Positions 19,201 through 28,226 of a stretch of DNA of 64,000 bases are shown here, piece by piece. A program made the position numbers and the translations under genes. The notes beneath the pieces were generated by a model. It did no database searches, was not told the origin of the DNA, and saw nothing but the letters and a program-made list of their open reading frames with translations. Numbering within the stretch: the first letter of the stretch is position 1; each line of letters starts with the position of its first letter. The stretch is from Nonomuraea sp. NEAU-A123 (lineage in GTDB: Bacteria > Actinomycetota > Actinomycetes > Streptosporangiales > Streptosporangiaceae): contig NZ_JAHFZZ010000012.1 of assembly GCF_018603905.1 (NCBI RefSeq), positions 1-64,000 of the forward strand, in the 5' to 3' direction.

Positions 19201-19482
19201 GTCGACGTCGCCGGGATCGACGGCCAGCCGGTAGCCCGTGGCCGCCCGCTCGACCATGATGCCGTCGCCGCGCAGCCTCGACACCTGGGAGTGCAGGGCG
19301 TGCTGGGCGTTCTTGGGCGGCTGCTCGCCGTACAGGACATCGATGAGCCTGTCGTAGGTGACGACCTCGCCGGGCCGGATGAGCAGGAGAGCCAGCAGGG
19401 CCCGCCGGGCCCGGCCGCCGAGTGGCACCTCGCCGCCGTCCGCGCGCCAGGCACGGGTGCTGCCGAGGATGCCGAAGCGCAT
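16300..19482 (-). CDS. AfsR-like regulator (SARP-BTAD-NB-ARC-TPR)
   Basis: The 1060-residue protein has an OmpR-type winged helix (residues 1-80), a BTAD helical domain (90-245, ...LADELGADPSPELSGLH), an STAND/NB-ARC ATPase with Walker A LLGPGGAGKT near residue 295 and Walker B LLLVLDNCEHL near 375, and a C-terminal helical repeat region. This is the AfsR plan: ATP-dependent activators of secondary metabolism, often tuned by Ser/Thr kinases. No pathway cluster is adjacent. On the minus strand TAAAGT ends 7 nt before the ATG and no ribosome site is visible, suggesting a leaderless mRNA. Only 19 bp separate its start from tatD. Confidence 0.9.
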   Translation of the reverse strand: MRFGILGSTRAWRADGGEVPLGGRARRALLALLLIRPGEVVTYDRLIDVLYGEQPPKNAQHALHSQVSRLRGDGIMVERAATGYRLAVDPGDVDAHRFLRLAEAGRQALDADPDRAAALLGEALSLWRGAALADLDAAHAVPLEERHVAAQEDRIEADLRRGAHRAVIPELGGLIERHPLRERLRGQLMRALSADGRPAEALVVYEQARRLLADELGADPSPELSGLHQSLLRGELARLPSPAEQTAPAPAAVGSGDSGRLGRPIRLTTLVGRAYDLAAVGALLDSARLVTLLGPGGAGKTRLAVEVAGQRPDTCLAELASLTEGAGLPQAVLGALGVREGGLLGSPVEPSAEPAALWRLIAALAERPLLLVLDNCEHLIEDAAALAERLLAACPRLRILATSREPLGITAEHLWPLRPLATADAVRLFTDRATAVRPGFTPDETVERICSALDGLPLAIELAAARMRTHEAPELAERLAGTDRFRLLSRGSRTADARHQTLRAVVAWSWELLTEPERAMAARLTVFSGGATATAAAEVCGLADAEELLDSLADKSLVTVTNGRYRMLETIRAFCAEQLADEASVRRAHATYFLGLAQEADPHLRAAEQLDWLEALSAEHDNLRTALRWTAEAGEVRLGIRLLAAQSTYLWMRGMRGTATASAVALLEAAGPAPDPELGDAYVLCLLTVAGGEAAGGLWARHSAAAIAIVSAGEGTREYPVLTFLWPMITAAMHAPEPALAVMTRATKSPDPWERGMARMMWAYSLMARGEYPRARADLVSALDALRALGDRWGSMISLDALAWLAGIHGDRATALARTDEAIVLAEELGATEDLADLLCNRGDHRLHADPAAAKADYERAAELARRVGVPTNVASALRGLGDVALEEGDLSRARELYEEALRRSDPRWLRTTGSRIRLLVGLGRLAEADGDPHAAGTSHRQAVEVAVVTGALPESARAFESLARLALIEEGGAWPAARLLGAGTVMLGGIRLDTPTAADVSARVRAVLGDEAYERAWNEGAALTYSQAALLAGVPDAAIDSSPLRMIATLPGELGVSPG

Positions 19483-19501
19483 GGAGGTTACTTTAGAGGG
19501 C

Positions 19502-20356
19502 GTGAGCAAGATTCCCAGCCCGCCGGAGCCGCTGTCCGCGCCGGTGTTCGACAGCCACTGCCATCTCGACATCATGGTCGGAAACCGGCAGGCGTCCTCG
19601 GGCGATCCGGTGGCTCAGGCCGCGCAGGCGGCGTCGGCGAGCGTACGGAGCATCCTCGACGACTCGCGCGCCGTCGGTGTGACCCGGCTCGTCACGATCG
19701 GCTACGACCTGCCCTCCTCCCGGTGGAACGCCGAGGCGGCGGCGGAGCACGAGGGGATCTACGCCGGCGTCGCGATCCATCCCAACGAGGCGCACGCGGC
19801 CACGCCCGAGACGCTGGCCGAGATCGAGGCGCTGGCCGGGCGCGACGAGGTGCGGGCGGTGGGGGAGACCGGGCTGGACTACTACCGTGACTGGGCGACC
19901 AAGGACGACCAGCACGCGAGCTTCCGGGCGCACATCGAGATCGCCAAGCGCACCGGCAAGGCGCTGGTCATCCACGACCGTGACGCGCACGACGACGTGC
20001 TGAAGGTGCTGGCCGCCGAGGGCGCGCCGCCGGTGGTGGTGTTCCACAGCTTCTCGGGCGACCCCGAAATGGCGAAAAAGTGCGCTGAAGCCGGATATTT
20101 CATGTCTTTTTCTGGGCCGGTTACCTACAAGAACGCCTCCTACCTGCGCGAGGCGGCCCAGGTCGCGCCGATGGAGCTCATGCTGGTCGAGACCGATGCT
20201 CCCTACCTGCCGCCCGTGCCATACCGGGGCAAGCCCAACGCGCCCTACCTCATCCCGCTCACCCTGCGCTGCCTGGCGGAGGTCAAGGGAGTCCATCCGG
20301 ATGAGCTGTGCGAGGCCATCAGCGTCAACGGAGTCACGGTCTTCGGAGAGTGGTGA
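19502..20356 (+). CDS. tatD: TatD-family DNase / metal-dependent hydrolase
   Basis: The 284-residue TIM-barrel enzyme has the TatD metal ligands: FDSHCHLD at the N-terminus, the Glu in AVGETGLDYYRD, His in VIHDRD and VFHSFSG, and the Asp in ETDAPYLPP. The family is a 3'-5' exodeoxyribonuclease/metal hydrolase; its position between metG and an rpf-like gene is conserved in actinobacteria. The GTG at 19502 is chosen for the AGAGGG just upstream; an ATG at 19481 would overlap the start of the divergent regulator gene. Confidence 0.92.
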   Translation: MSKIPSPPEPLSAPVFDSHCHLDIMVGNRQASSGDPVAQAAQAASASVRSILDDSRAVGVTRLVTIGYDLPSSRWNAEAAAEHEGIYAGVAIHPNEAHAATPETLAEIEALAGRDEVRAVGETGLDYYRDWATKDDQHASFRAHIEIAKRTGKALVIHDRDAHDDVLKVLAAEGAPPVVVFHSFSGDPEMAKKCAEAGYFMSFSGPVTYKNASYLREAAQVAPMELMLVETDAPYLPPVPYRGKPNAPYLIPLTLRCLAEVKGVHPDELCEAISVNGVTVFGEW

Positions 20357-20438
20357 CCATCTTTCCGTGAACCGGTGGAGGGGACGGCACGCGCGCCGCT
20401 AACGTCGTGCCGCCCGAAGCCGCTACCGGAGGTCGACC

Positions 20439-21356
20439 GTGCGAGGAAAGAGGCGCGCTCCACGCCCTCGGATTGCCTGGCGCTCGCCGTGGACACCGGT
20501 GTTCTGCCTGCTCGCGGTCATGGCCGTGGGCGGCATCGTGACCGTCGCGACGCTGGTCAAGAGCGTGGTGCTGGTCGTCGACGGCAAGCAGATCGCGCTG
20601 CGCAGCTTCGCCGGCTCGGTGCGGGAAGTCCTCGGCGAGGCCGGGGTGCCGGTGGGGTCCGGCGACTCCGTACGGCCGGCCGGGCAGGAGAAGCTCGTCG
20701 ACGGGACGTGGATCGAGGTGCGCCACGCCCGTCCCATCACCCTGACCGTCGACGGGCGCACCACCCAGCACTTGGTGACCGCCACGAACGTCGGCGACGC
20801 GCTGGCCGAGCTCGACATCAGCCCCGCGGGCGGAAGGCTGTCGGTCCCGCCGGGCCGGAACGTGCCGCTGTCCGGCATGTCGCTCTCGATGTACACGCGG
20901 CGTGAGGTGTACGTCGAGACGGGCGGCGTCCGGATGGCGACCACGACCACCGGCCGTACCGTCCGCGAGGTGCTCAGGCAGCGCCGCATCCCGCTGCGCC
21001 GCGGCTACCGGGTACGGCCGCCGCTCGACAGCTTCCCGTCGCAGGGGACCGTCATCAGGGTCAGCCCGCCCCCGCCGCCGCACACCGTGGTCGTGCCGGC
21101 GGCCGTGGCGGGGCTCAACTGGGCGGCGCTGGCCCAGTGCATGTCGAACGGCAACCCGCTGGCGGTCAACCCCGCCGGGCCCTATTACGGGATGTACGGG
21201 TTCAGCGTGCCCATGTGGGCGGCCGTCGGCGGCACCGGACTGCCGCATACCTGGCCGGCGGAGGAGCAGACCTATCGGGCGCAGCTCCTCTACCAGTTGG
21301 TCGACGGCCGGTGGCAGGGCCAGTGGCGGGAGTGCGGGTCACGGCTGTTCGGCTAG
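20439..21356 (+). CDS. Rpf-like cell-wall protein with DUF348 domains and a catalytically altered transglycosylase domain
   Basis: The 305-residue protein starts with a basic tail and one membrane anchor (residues 18-40), two or three DUF348 ubiquitin-like repeats (about 45-210: VVLVVDGKQIALRS, ITLTVDGRTTQHLVT, VYVETGGVRMATTTT), a proline linker, and a C-terminal domain resembling the resuscitation-promoting factor lysozyme-like domain (LNWAALAQC...YYGMYGF...WRECG). Canonical RpfB has CES/CEAGGNW with the catalytic Glu; here the match is CMSNGNP, so that Glu is Met. The enzyme is probably inactive as a lytic transglycosylase. The GTG at 20439 follows a good GGAGGT. In most actinobacteria rsmA follows directly; here dnaE intervenes. 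Confidence 0.82.
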   Translation: MRGKRRAPRPRIAWRSPWTPVFCLLAVMAVGGIVTVATLVKSVVLVVDGKQIALRSFAGSVREVLGEAGVPVGSGDSVRPAGQEKLVDGTWIEVRHARPITLTVDGRTTQHLVTATNVGDALAELDISPAGGRLSVPPGRNVPLSGMSLSMYTRREVYVETGGVRMATTTTGRTVREVLRQRRIPLRRGYRVRPPLDSFPSQGTVIRVSPPPPPHTVVVPAAVAGLNWAALAQCMSNGNPLAVNPAGPYYGMYGFSVPMWAAVGGTGLPHTWPAEEQTYRAQLLYQLVDGRWQGQWRECGSRLFG

Positions 21357-21510
21357 CCGCTTTGACCAGGAGGAACACGGCCACCGCGGGCCGGCCCGGC
21401 AACAGGCTGACAACAAGGTGCCGAGCCCTCGCGCTCAATGCCCCAACAGCCTCATGGGACGGAATAGGCTCATTCGAGATGTCCGGCCGGCGCCGAGGTA
21501 AGGGGAACGG

Positions 21511-24500
21511 GTGAGCGAGTCTTTCGTGCATCTGCACGTGCACACCGAGTACAGCATGCTTGACGGGGCGGCCAAGATGAAGCCGCTGTTCAAGGAAGCC
21601 GAGCGGCTCCAGATGCCCGCCATCGCGATGTCCGACCACGGCAACATGTTCGGTGCGTACGAGTTCCAGAAGGTGGCGAAGGGCAGCCCGGTCAAGCCGA
21701 TCGTGGGCATCGAAGCGTACGTGGCTCCCGAGAACCGGTTCGTGAAGAAGCCGGTCTTCTGGGGGCAGCGCGCTGAGACCGGTGTGGCGGACGGTGAGGG
21801 CGGCAAGGACGTCTCCGGCGGCGGCCGGTTCACCCACATGACCATGTGGGCCAAGAACGCGGACGGGCTGCGCAACCTGTTCCGGCTGTCCTCCTTGGCG
21901 TCGTTCGAGGGCTATTACTCCAAGCCCCGCATGGACCAGGACCTGATCTCCAAGCACGCGAACGGGATCATCGCCACCACCGGCTGCCCGTCCGGCGCGG
22001 TGCAGACCCGGATCCGGCTCGGCCAGTACGACGAAGCGGTCAGGGTCGCCGGCGAGTATCAGGAGATCTTCGGCAAGGAGAACTACTTCCTGGAGTTGAT
22101 GGACCACGGCATCAGCATCGAGCGGGAAGTCCGCGCCGATCTGCTCCGGCTGGCCAAGCAGCTCAACATCCCGCTCCTGGTCACCAACGACTCCCACTAC
22201 GTGACGGAGGACCAGGCCGACGCGCACGACAGCCTCCTGTGCGTCGGCGTGGGCAAGAACAAGGACGACCCCAACCGTTTCCGGTTCAACGGGTCGGGCT
22301 ACTACCTCAAGACCGCCGACGAGATGCGCAAGCTGTTCGCCGAGCTGCCAGAAGGATGTGACAACACGCTGCTCGTGGCCGAGATGGTGAGCGACTACAG
22401 CGACGTGTTCCAGCACATCGACCGGATGCCGCAGTTCCCCGACGTGCCCGAGGGGGAGACGCAGGAATCCTGGCTGCGCCAGGAAGTGGAGCGCGGCCTG
22501 GAGCTGCGCTACGGCACACCCGTCCCCGCCGAGGTGATGGAGCGGTATGAGACCGAGATGAAGGTCATCGGTCCCATGGGGTTCTCCTCCTACTTCCTCG
22601 TGGTCGCCGACATCTGCAAGTACGCCCGTGACAACGGCATCGCCGTGGGTCCGGGCCGAGGAAGCGCCACCGGCTCGATCGTCGCCTACGCCACCCGCAT
22701 CACCGAGCTCGACCCGCTGGAGCACGGCCTGCTGTTCGAGCGCTTCCTGAACCCCGAGCGCATCAACCCGCCGGACGTCGACCTCGACTTCGACGACCGT
22801 CAGCGGGACCGGATGGTCCAGTATGTGACGCAGAAGTACGGCAGCGAAGCGACCGCCCAGGTCAACACGTTCGGCACGATCAAGGCCAAGGCCGCCGTCA
22901 AGGACGCGAGCCGGATTCTCGGCTACCCGTTCGCCATGGGCGACAAGATCACCAAGGCGATGCCGCCGGACGTCATGGGCAAGGGCGTCCCGCTCGCCGA
23001 CATCTTCAACGAGAACCACCCCCGCTACAACGAGGGTGGCGAGCTCCGCGCCCTGTACGAGAACGACTCGGACGTCCGCAAGGTCATCGACACCGGGCGT
23101 GGCATCGAGGGCCTGATCCGTGGCACCGGCGTACACGCCGCCGCGGTCATCCTGTCCTCGGAGCCCCTGCTGGACCTGATCCCCATGCACATGCGGGACA
23201 AGGACGGCGTGATCATCACCGGGTTCGACTACCCGTCCTGTGAAGACATGGGCCTGGTCAAGATGGACTTCCTGGGGCTGCGGAACCTGGGCATCATCGA
23301 CCACGCCATCAAGATCATCGAGCAGAACCGGGGCGTCAAACTCGACACCCTCACCCTTCCGCTCGACGATGTGCCCACGTACAAGCTGCTGGCCCGCGGC
23401 GACACCCTGGGCGTGTTCCAGCTTGACGGCGGCCCGATGCGCCAGCTTCTGAAGCTGATGGAGCCGAGCCGATTCGAGGACATCGCCGCCGTGCTCGCCC
23501 TGTACCGGCCGGGCCCGATGGCGGCCAACGCGCACACCAACTACGCGCACCGCAAGAACGCCCGCCAGGACATCGAGCCCATCCACCCCGAACTGAAGGA
23601 AGCGCTCGAGCCGATTCTCGGCCCGACCTTCCACCTGCTCGTTTACCAAGAGCAGATCATGGCCGTCGCCCGCGAACTGGCCGGCTACACCCTGGGCGGC
23701 GCCGACCTGCTGCGTCGCGCCATGGGCAAGAAGAAGAAAGAGATCCTGGACGCCGAGTTCGCCAACTTCCAGGCCGGCATGCGCGGCAACGGCTACACCG
23801 CCGAGGCCACCCAGGCGCTGTGGGACGTCATGCTGCCGTTCTCCGGATACGCGTTCAACAAGTCCCACACCGCCGGCTACGGGCTGGTCGCCTACTGGAC
23901 CGCCTACCTCAAGGCCAACTACCCCGCCGAGTACATGGCCGCCCTGCTGACCTCCGTGGGGGACGACAAGGACAAGGCCGCTGTTTATCTGGCCGAGTGC
24001 CGCAAGATGGGCATCCAGGTGCTCGCCCCCGACGTGAACGAATCCCAGCTCGACTTCGTCGCGGTCGGCGACGACAAGGTCAGGTTCGGTCTGGGCGCGG
24101 TCCGCAACGTCGGTGAGAACGTCGTCGAGGGCATCGTGAAAGCCCGCACCGAGAAGGGCCGCTACGAGAACTTCAACGACTTCCTCGGCAAGGTGCCGTT
24201 GACGGTCTGCAACAAGCGGGTCATCGAATCGCTGATCAAGGCGGGCGCCTTCGACTCGCTCGACCACCAGCGCAAGGCGCTGCTCATGGTGCACGAGCCG
24301 GCGGTCGACTCGGTCATCGACATCAAGAAGAACGAGGCCCACGGCCAGGACTCGCTGTTCGGCGGCCCGAGCGACGACGCGGGCACGGCGGCGTTCTCCG
24401 TACAGATTCCCGACATGGAGTGGGACAAGAAGACGCGACTGGACTTCGAGCGGGAGATGCTCGGCCTGTACGTGTCGGATCACCCCTTGGCGGGCACGGA

Positions 24501-25065
24501 GCGGCTCCTGGCCCGCCACCGGGACACCACCATCGCCGAACTGCTCGAAAGCGGCCGTGACGACCGCGGGGACGTCCGGGTGTGCGGCCTGATCACCAAG
24601 GTCGACAAGCGGGTCAACAAGGCCGGGAACGTGTGGTCGATCGTCACCGTCGAGGACATGGACGCGGCCATCGAGTGCCTGTTCTTCCCCAGGAGCTACG
24701 AGCTGTACGCGCCGGAGCTGCGTGGAGATGCCGTGGTGTCGGTCGGCGGCAAGGTCAACAACCGCGACGGCGCCATCAGCATCTTCGCGGAAGACCTCAC
24801 CCCGCTCGATGTGTCCGGTATCACCAGCGATTCCGGACATCCCGTCACCATCCAGGTGCGCGAGGAACGTCTCACGCAGCAAGCAGTGGAGGAACTCCGT
24901 AACGTGCTGAAGCTGCACCAGGGCAACGTGCCGCTGCGGATCAATGTGCAGCGGCTGACCGGGAAGATCATGGTGTGTGCTCTGCCGGAGTTCTCCGTCA
25001 ATGCCGAACCCAGCTTCGCCGCGGACGTCAAGCAGTTGTTCGGCCCGGAAGCGATCATGCTGTAA
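21511..25065 (+). CDS. dnaE: DNA polymerase III alpha subunit
   Basis: The 1184-residue replicase has a complete PHP domain (H9, H11, D18, H43, E68, H109, C159, D227 and H229, all nine metal ligands of the active proofreading PHP exonuclease of mycobacterial DnaE1), the palm aspartates D422 and D424 in PDVDLDF and D586 in KMDFLGL, fingers/helix-hairpin-helix regions, an internal beta-clamp motif QDSLF near residue 947, and a C-terminal OB fold. It is full length. The start GTG at 21511 follows AGGGGAACGG. The place is unusual: it splits the common rpf-rsmA pair, so this may be a second dnaE rather than the housekeeping copy. Confidence 0.95.
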   Translation: MSESFVHLHVHTEYSMLDGAAKMKPLFKEAERLQMPAIAMSDHGNMFGAYEFQKVAKGSPVKPIVGIEAYVAPENRFVKKPVFWGQRAETGVADGEGGKDVSGGGRFTHMTMWAKNADGLRNLFRLSSLASFEGYYSKPRMDQDLISKHANGIIATTGCPSGAVQTRIRLGQYDEAVRVAGEYQEIFGKENYFLELMDHGISIEREVRADLLRLAKQLNIPLLVTNDSHYVTEDQADAHDSLLCVGVGKNKDDPNRFRFNGSGYYLKTADEMRKLFAELPEGCDNTLLVAEMVSDYSDVFQHIDRMPQFPDVPEGETQESWLRQEVERGLELRYGTPVPAEVMERYETEMKVIGPMGFSSYFLVVADICKYARDNGIAVGPGRGSATGSIVAYATRITELDPLEHGLLFERFLNPERINPPDVDLDFDDRQRDRMVQYVTQKYGSEATAQVNTFGTIKAKAAVKDASRILGYPFAMGDKITKAMPPDVMGKGVPLADIFNENHPRYNEGGELRALYENDSDVRKVIDTGRGIEGLIRGTGVHAAAVILSSEPLLDLIPMHMRDKDGVIITGFDYPSCEDMGLVKMDFLGLRNLGIIDHAIKIIEQNRGVKLDTLTLPLDDVPTYKLLARGDTLGVFQLDGGPMRQLLKLMEPSRFEDIAAVLALYRPGPMAANAHTNYAHRKNARQDIEPIHPELKEALEPILGPTFHLLVYQEQIMAVARELAGYTLGGADLLRRAMGKKKKEILDAEFANFQAGMRGNGYTAEATQALWDVMLPFSGYAFNKSHTAGYGLVAYWTAYLKANYPAEYMAALLTSVGDDKDKAAVYLAECRKMGIQVLAPDVNESQLDFVAVGDDKVRFGLGAVRNVGENVVEGIVKARTEKGRYENFNDFLGKVPLTVCNKRVIESLIKAGAFDSLDHQRKALLMVHEPAVDSVIDIKKNEAHGQDSLFGGPSDDAGTAAFSVQIPDMEWDKKTRLDFEREMLGLYVSDHPLAGTERLLARHRDTTIAELLESGRDDRGDVRVCGLITKVDKRVNKAGNVWSIVTVEDMDAAIECLFFPRSYELYAPELRGDAVVSVGGKVNNRDGAISIFAEDLTPLDVSGITSDSGHPVTIQVREERLTQQAVEELRNVLKLHQGNVPLRINVQRLTGKIMVCALPEFSVNAEPSFAADVKQLFGPEAIML

Positions 25066-25082
25066 GTCCGCGGCCTGCTGGG

Positions 25083-26294
25083 TCAACCGGCGATCGAGGT
25101 ACCGAAGTCGGCGCCGGCGGGTGGTTGGAGCGGACGCAGCTCGTCGGAGTTGCGGGCCAGTACCAGGACCTTGCCGGCCGGCACGGCGTCGGGCTGGCCG
25201 ATGTAGAGCTTGTTGCCGCCGTAGGCCAGCGACCAGCCGAACAGGCCGTCCGACGTCGGGAGCCTCTTGTCCTCGGCCGCGTTCTTGAACGACAGCACCC
25301 GTACGCCTCCCTCATAGGGCGCGCCGACGGCCACCTTGCCGTCGGCCGAGGCGGCCATCGAGAACCCGAACCCCGCCCCCTGCCCCACCCGCCTCGTCGG
25401 GCGCATGCCCGGGTCGTAGAGCTGGACATAGCCGTGGCCCGGCGCGGTCACCGCGAACCCGGCCCCCTCGGCGTACGCCACCGCGTAGCCGTACCGGTCT
25501 CCGGCGGCCTTGGTGGGCGAGTCGAGCTTGACCCCCGAGAGCGTCGACGCCAGCACGTTGTCGATGCGGACCGCGGCCCCCGAGTCGGACTTGCCCGCGT
25601 CGACCTGGCGGCCGGCGCCGTCGTCGTTCTCGTACGGGACGCCGACGAGCAGGCTGTTGCCCGGCCCGACGGCCAGTGACCAGCCGAACTGGTCGCCGAC
25701 CTCGCCGTTGCCCGGCACCTCCGCCGAGTCCTGATTTATCCTGATCAGCCGACCGGTGCCCTCGCGCACGTAGACGGAGCCCGCGTCGGCGATCTGGGCT
25801 TGGTCCTCGTACGGCGCGCCGATCGCCACCAGGCTGCCGCGAGATGCCAGGGACCAGCCGAAGTGGGCATCGCGCTGCGGCTCGGGAGCCACCAGGCGTT
25901 GCGGCGCCGGACTGCCCCCGCCGTACACGACATAGACCGCCCCCGCGTCCCTGACGCCGTTGACGTCCGTGTACGGCGCCCCCACCACCAGGTCGGCGCA
26001 GGCGTTGCCGGGATCGACCTTGGCCAGCGTCACCGACCAGCCGAGCGCGTCCCCCTGCTGGAGGCCGGGCACCGAAACCGGGATCACCTTGTCCCCGGAG
26101 AGGATGTGCACGGCGCCCTTGCCGCCGTCGGCGAACGGGTCGCCGACCGCCACGTCCTCCAGGCCGTCGCCGTCGAAGTCACTCGTACCCGAGCAGGCGG
26201 CCTTGCTCGTGGCGGCTGTCGCGGCGGTGCCGGTGGCGAGCGTGCCGCCCACGGCAAGGGCGAGCGCCAGGAGCGCCGCACCGATCGTCTTCAC
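25083..26294 (-). CDS. Secreted FG-GAP repeat (beta-propeller) protein
   Basis: The 403-residue protein has a Sec signal peptide (residues 1-28) and then a seven-bladed integrin-type propeller. The first blade carries the calcium loop DFDGDGLEDVAVGDPF; later blades repeat VVGAPYTD, AIGAPYED, LVGVPYEND, VAVGAPYEGG and IGQPDA. Such proteins act in adhesion or protein recognition outside the cell. The GTG start at 26294 overlaps the kinase stop codon (GTGA), so it is co-translated with the Ser/Thr kinase and may be its extracellular partner or substrate. It ends 17 bp from the convergent dnaE. Confidence 0.85.
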   Translation of the reverse strand: MKTIGAALLALALAVGGTLATGTAATAATSKAACSGTSDFDGDGLEDVAVGDPFADGGKGAVHILSGDKVIPVSVPGLQQGDALGWSVTLAKVDPGNACADLVVGAPYTDVNGVRDAGAVYVVYGGGSPAPQRLVAPEPQRDAHFGWSLASRGSLVAIGAPYEDQAQIADAGSVYVREGTGRLIRINQDSAEVPGNGEVGDQFGWSLAVGPGNSLLVGVPYENDDGAGRQVDAGKSDSGAAVRIDNVLASTLSGVKLDSPTKAAGDRYGYAVAYAEGAGFAVTAPGHGYVQLYDPGMRPTRRVGQGAGFGFSMAASADGKVAVGAPYEGGVRVLSFKNAAEDKRLPTSDGLFGWSLAYGGNKLYIGQPDAVPAGKVLVLARNSDELRPLQPPAGADFGTSIAG

Positions 26295-28138
26295 AGCCGG
26301 ACCTCGATCTGGTTGCCGTTCTTGAGCCTGGTGGCGGACAGCTCTAGGGGTTTGCGGTACAGCGGCATATCGAACACGAACGCGTTGTCGATACGGGCAC
26401 CCGCGGTGATCACCGCCGGGAACGCGGGCTCCACCGGATCGTGGCGCCCGCCCCTGTCGTCGAGCAGCGAGACGATCGGGTCGCCGATCTCCTGGCGTTC
26501 GCCTCCGGGGTTCAGCATCGTCCAGCGGACCACGCACAGCTGGCCCTGCGTCTGCGTCTTGCCCTCGAACTCCTTCAGCCCGCACTGCGGGGCCGCGACC
26601 ACGATGAGCTGCGGGGCGTCGAAGGACTTGCCGAGGGCGAACCGGTGACCGAGGTCGTTGGGCCGCGCAGAGGCGGTCGCCGACTGGGTCTGCGTCCGGG
26701 CGGGCGGCGCGATGTTGCGGCTGGAGGTGACGATGAGGACGGCGACGGTGACGGCGATGGCCGCCACGGCCGCGGCGGCCGCGATGAGCCAGCGGGTGCT
26801 GAGGGAGCGGCCGGGGAGGGCGGCCTGGGTGTCGTCCGTGGACAGTTCCTCGGCCTGGCGCCCCGGGTCCGTCTGGCGCGCCTGCACGCTCAGCTCGTCA
26901 TCGGCCTGAACAGCCTGAACGGTCTGAACGGCCTGTTCGGCTAAGCGGGCCTTTTTCGGCTTCTTGGGCGTCTTGGGAGTCGGCTGTTTGGGGATCGGCT
27001 TCTGGGGGGTCGGAACCTCCCAGCGCGCCAGCTCCTCGCGGGCCGCCTGCTCCTCCCGGCGGGCCAGCTCCTGCAGATCGGCCTGCTCCTGCTGCGGCTC
27101 CTGCTCTCTCTGGGGCCCCGGCTGGGACCCTTGTTGGGGTACGTCGGTCGCCACGGCCGGCCCCTTGGCCGTCGTGTCGCTGGGCGGCGGCGTGGCGAAC
27201 GTGGCCGTGATGTCGGGTTCGTCCACCACGTTCTGCGGCGGCTCCCAGTCGTTGAGCAGCCCGGGCGCCACCAGGGTCGGCGGATCGACCACCGTCGTCG
27301 CCGCGGGCTTGGGCGCGGTGCCTCCGACCAGGGCGATCAGCAGGTCCTGGGCCGTGGGCCGCTGGGCGGGATCCATGTCGGTGGCCCGCCGTACCAACTC
27401 GTCGAGAGGCGCGGGCAGCGCGCCCAGGTCGGGCGGCGTGTTGAGGACGCGCGTCGCGAGCGTGATGGGGTCGCCGCGCCCGAACGGGTGGCGCCCATTA
27501 CCGGCGTACGCGATCAGGCAGCCCCAAGCGAAGATGTCGGCGGCGGGAGTGACCGTGTGCCCCCGTACCTGTTCGGGCGCCCACCAGCCGGGACTGCCCA
27601 GCAGTTCGCCGGACATCGTGAACCCGGTCTCCCTGTCGAGCGCCCTGGCGATGCCGAAGTCGATCACCCGCGGCCCGGACAGCGACAATATGACATTGGC
27701 CGGCTTGAGATCCCGGTGCACCAGCCCGGCGACGTGGATCGCCGCCAGCGCCGCCGCGACTCCCAGCGCGACGCCGTGCAGCGGCCCCGGGTCCAGCGCG
27801 CCGTACTTGGCGATCTGGTCCGACAGCGGGGTGCCGCCGATGTACTCGGTCACCATGTACGGCCGGCCGTCGCCGGTGTTGCCGTTGTCGAGCACCTGCG
27901 CCGTACAGAACGACGCCACCCGCCGCGCGTTCTCCACCTCGGCGTGAAAGCGGTCCGCGAACCCTTGCTGGTTGGCGAACTCGGCCTTCACCACCTTGAC
28001 CGCGACGAACCGCCCCGTCGGTGCCCTGGCCAGGAACACCGTCCCCATTCCACCCTCGCCGAGCCGGCCGAGCAGTCGGTATGGGCCGATTTCTCGCAGA
28101 TCCGTCGGGCGGAGCGGCGCGGCGCCCGTTGGCTCCAT
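26291..28138 (-). CDS. Receptor-type Ser/Thr protein kinase (PknB family)
   Basis: The 615-residue protein has an intact Hanks-type kinase domain: glycine loop 27-32 (GEGGMG), Lys48, HRDLKPAN at 141-148 and DFG at 160-162, followed by GWWAPEQ. A long Pro/Glu/Gln-rich juxtamembrane linker (about 270-450) leads to one transmembrane helix (about 450-475) and an extracytoplasmic domain of about 140 residues with two Cys, resembling DUF4352-like beta-sandwiches. The external domain suggests signal sensing. The ATG at 28138 is preferred (GGAAGGGA upstream); another in-frame ATG is at 28195. It is divergent from rsmA and overlaps the FG-GAP gene by 4 bp. Confidence 0.92.
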   Translation of the reverse strand: MEPTGAAPLRPTDLREIGPYRLLGRLGEGGMGTVFLARAPTGRFVAVKVVKAEFANQQGFADRFHAEVENARRVASFCTAQVLDNGNTGDGRPYMVTEYIGGTPLSDQIAKYGALDPGPLHGVALGVAAALAAIHVAGLVHRDLKPANVILSLSGPRVIDFGIARALDRETGFTMSGELLGSPGWWAPEQVRGHTVTPAADIFAWGCLIAYAGNGRHPFGRGDPITLATRVLNTPPDLGALPAPLDELVRRATDMDPAQRPTAQDLLIALVGGTAPKPAATTVVDPPTLVAPGLLNDWEPPQNVVDEPDITATFATPPPSDTTAKGPAVATDVPQQGSQPGPQREQEPQQEQADLQELARREEQAAREELARWEVPTPQKPIPKQPTPKTPKKPKKARLAEQAVQTVQAVQADDELSVQARQTDPGRQAEELSTDDTQAALPGRSLSTRWLIAAAAAVAAIAVTVAVLIVTSSRNIAPPARTQTQSATASARPNDLGHRFALGKSFDAPQLIVVAAPQCGLKEFEGKTQTQGQLCVVRWTMLNPGGERQEIGDPIVSLLDDRGGRHDPVEPAFPAVITAGARIDNAFVFDMPLYRKPLELSATRLKNGNQIEVRL

Positions 28139-28226
28139 CAAGGACGTCCCTTCCTGTTCCACGCCATCCTCCCCTGTGGTGCCCCCATCCGCCATCGCAG
28201 GTTCTTCGATGCGGGAGACTGGTTGG

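Noticed and set aside
21202-25086. A 1294-residue ORF on the minus strand across dnaE
   Set aside because: It is the mirror frame of a high-GC gene, rich in Arg, Gly, Val and His with no domain; dnaE on the plus strand has all catalytic motifs.
28139-28195. Kinase start at the ATG at 28195
   Set aside because: The ATG at 28138 has a better ribosome site and gives the usual short stretch before the kinase domain. The longer form is possible.
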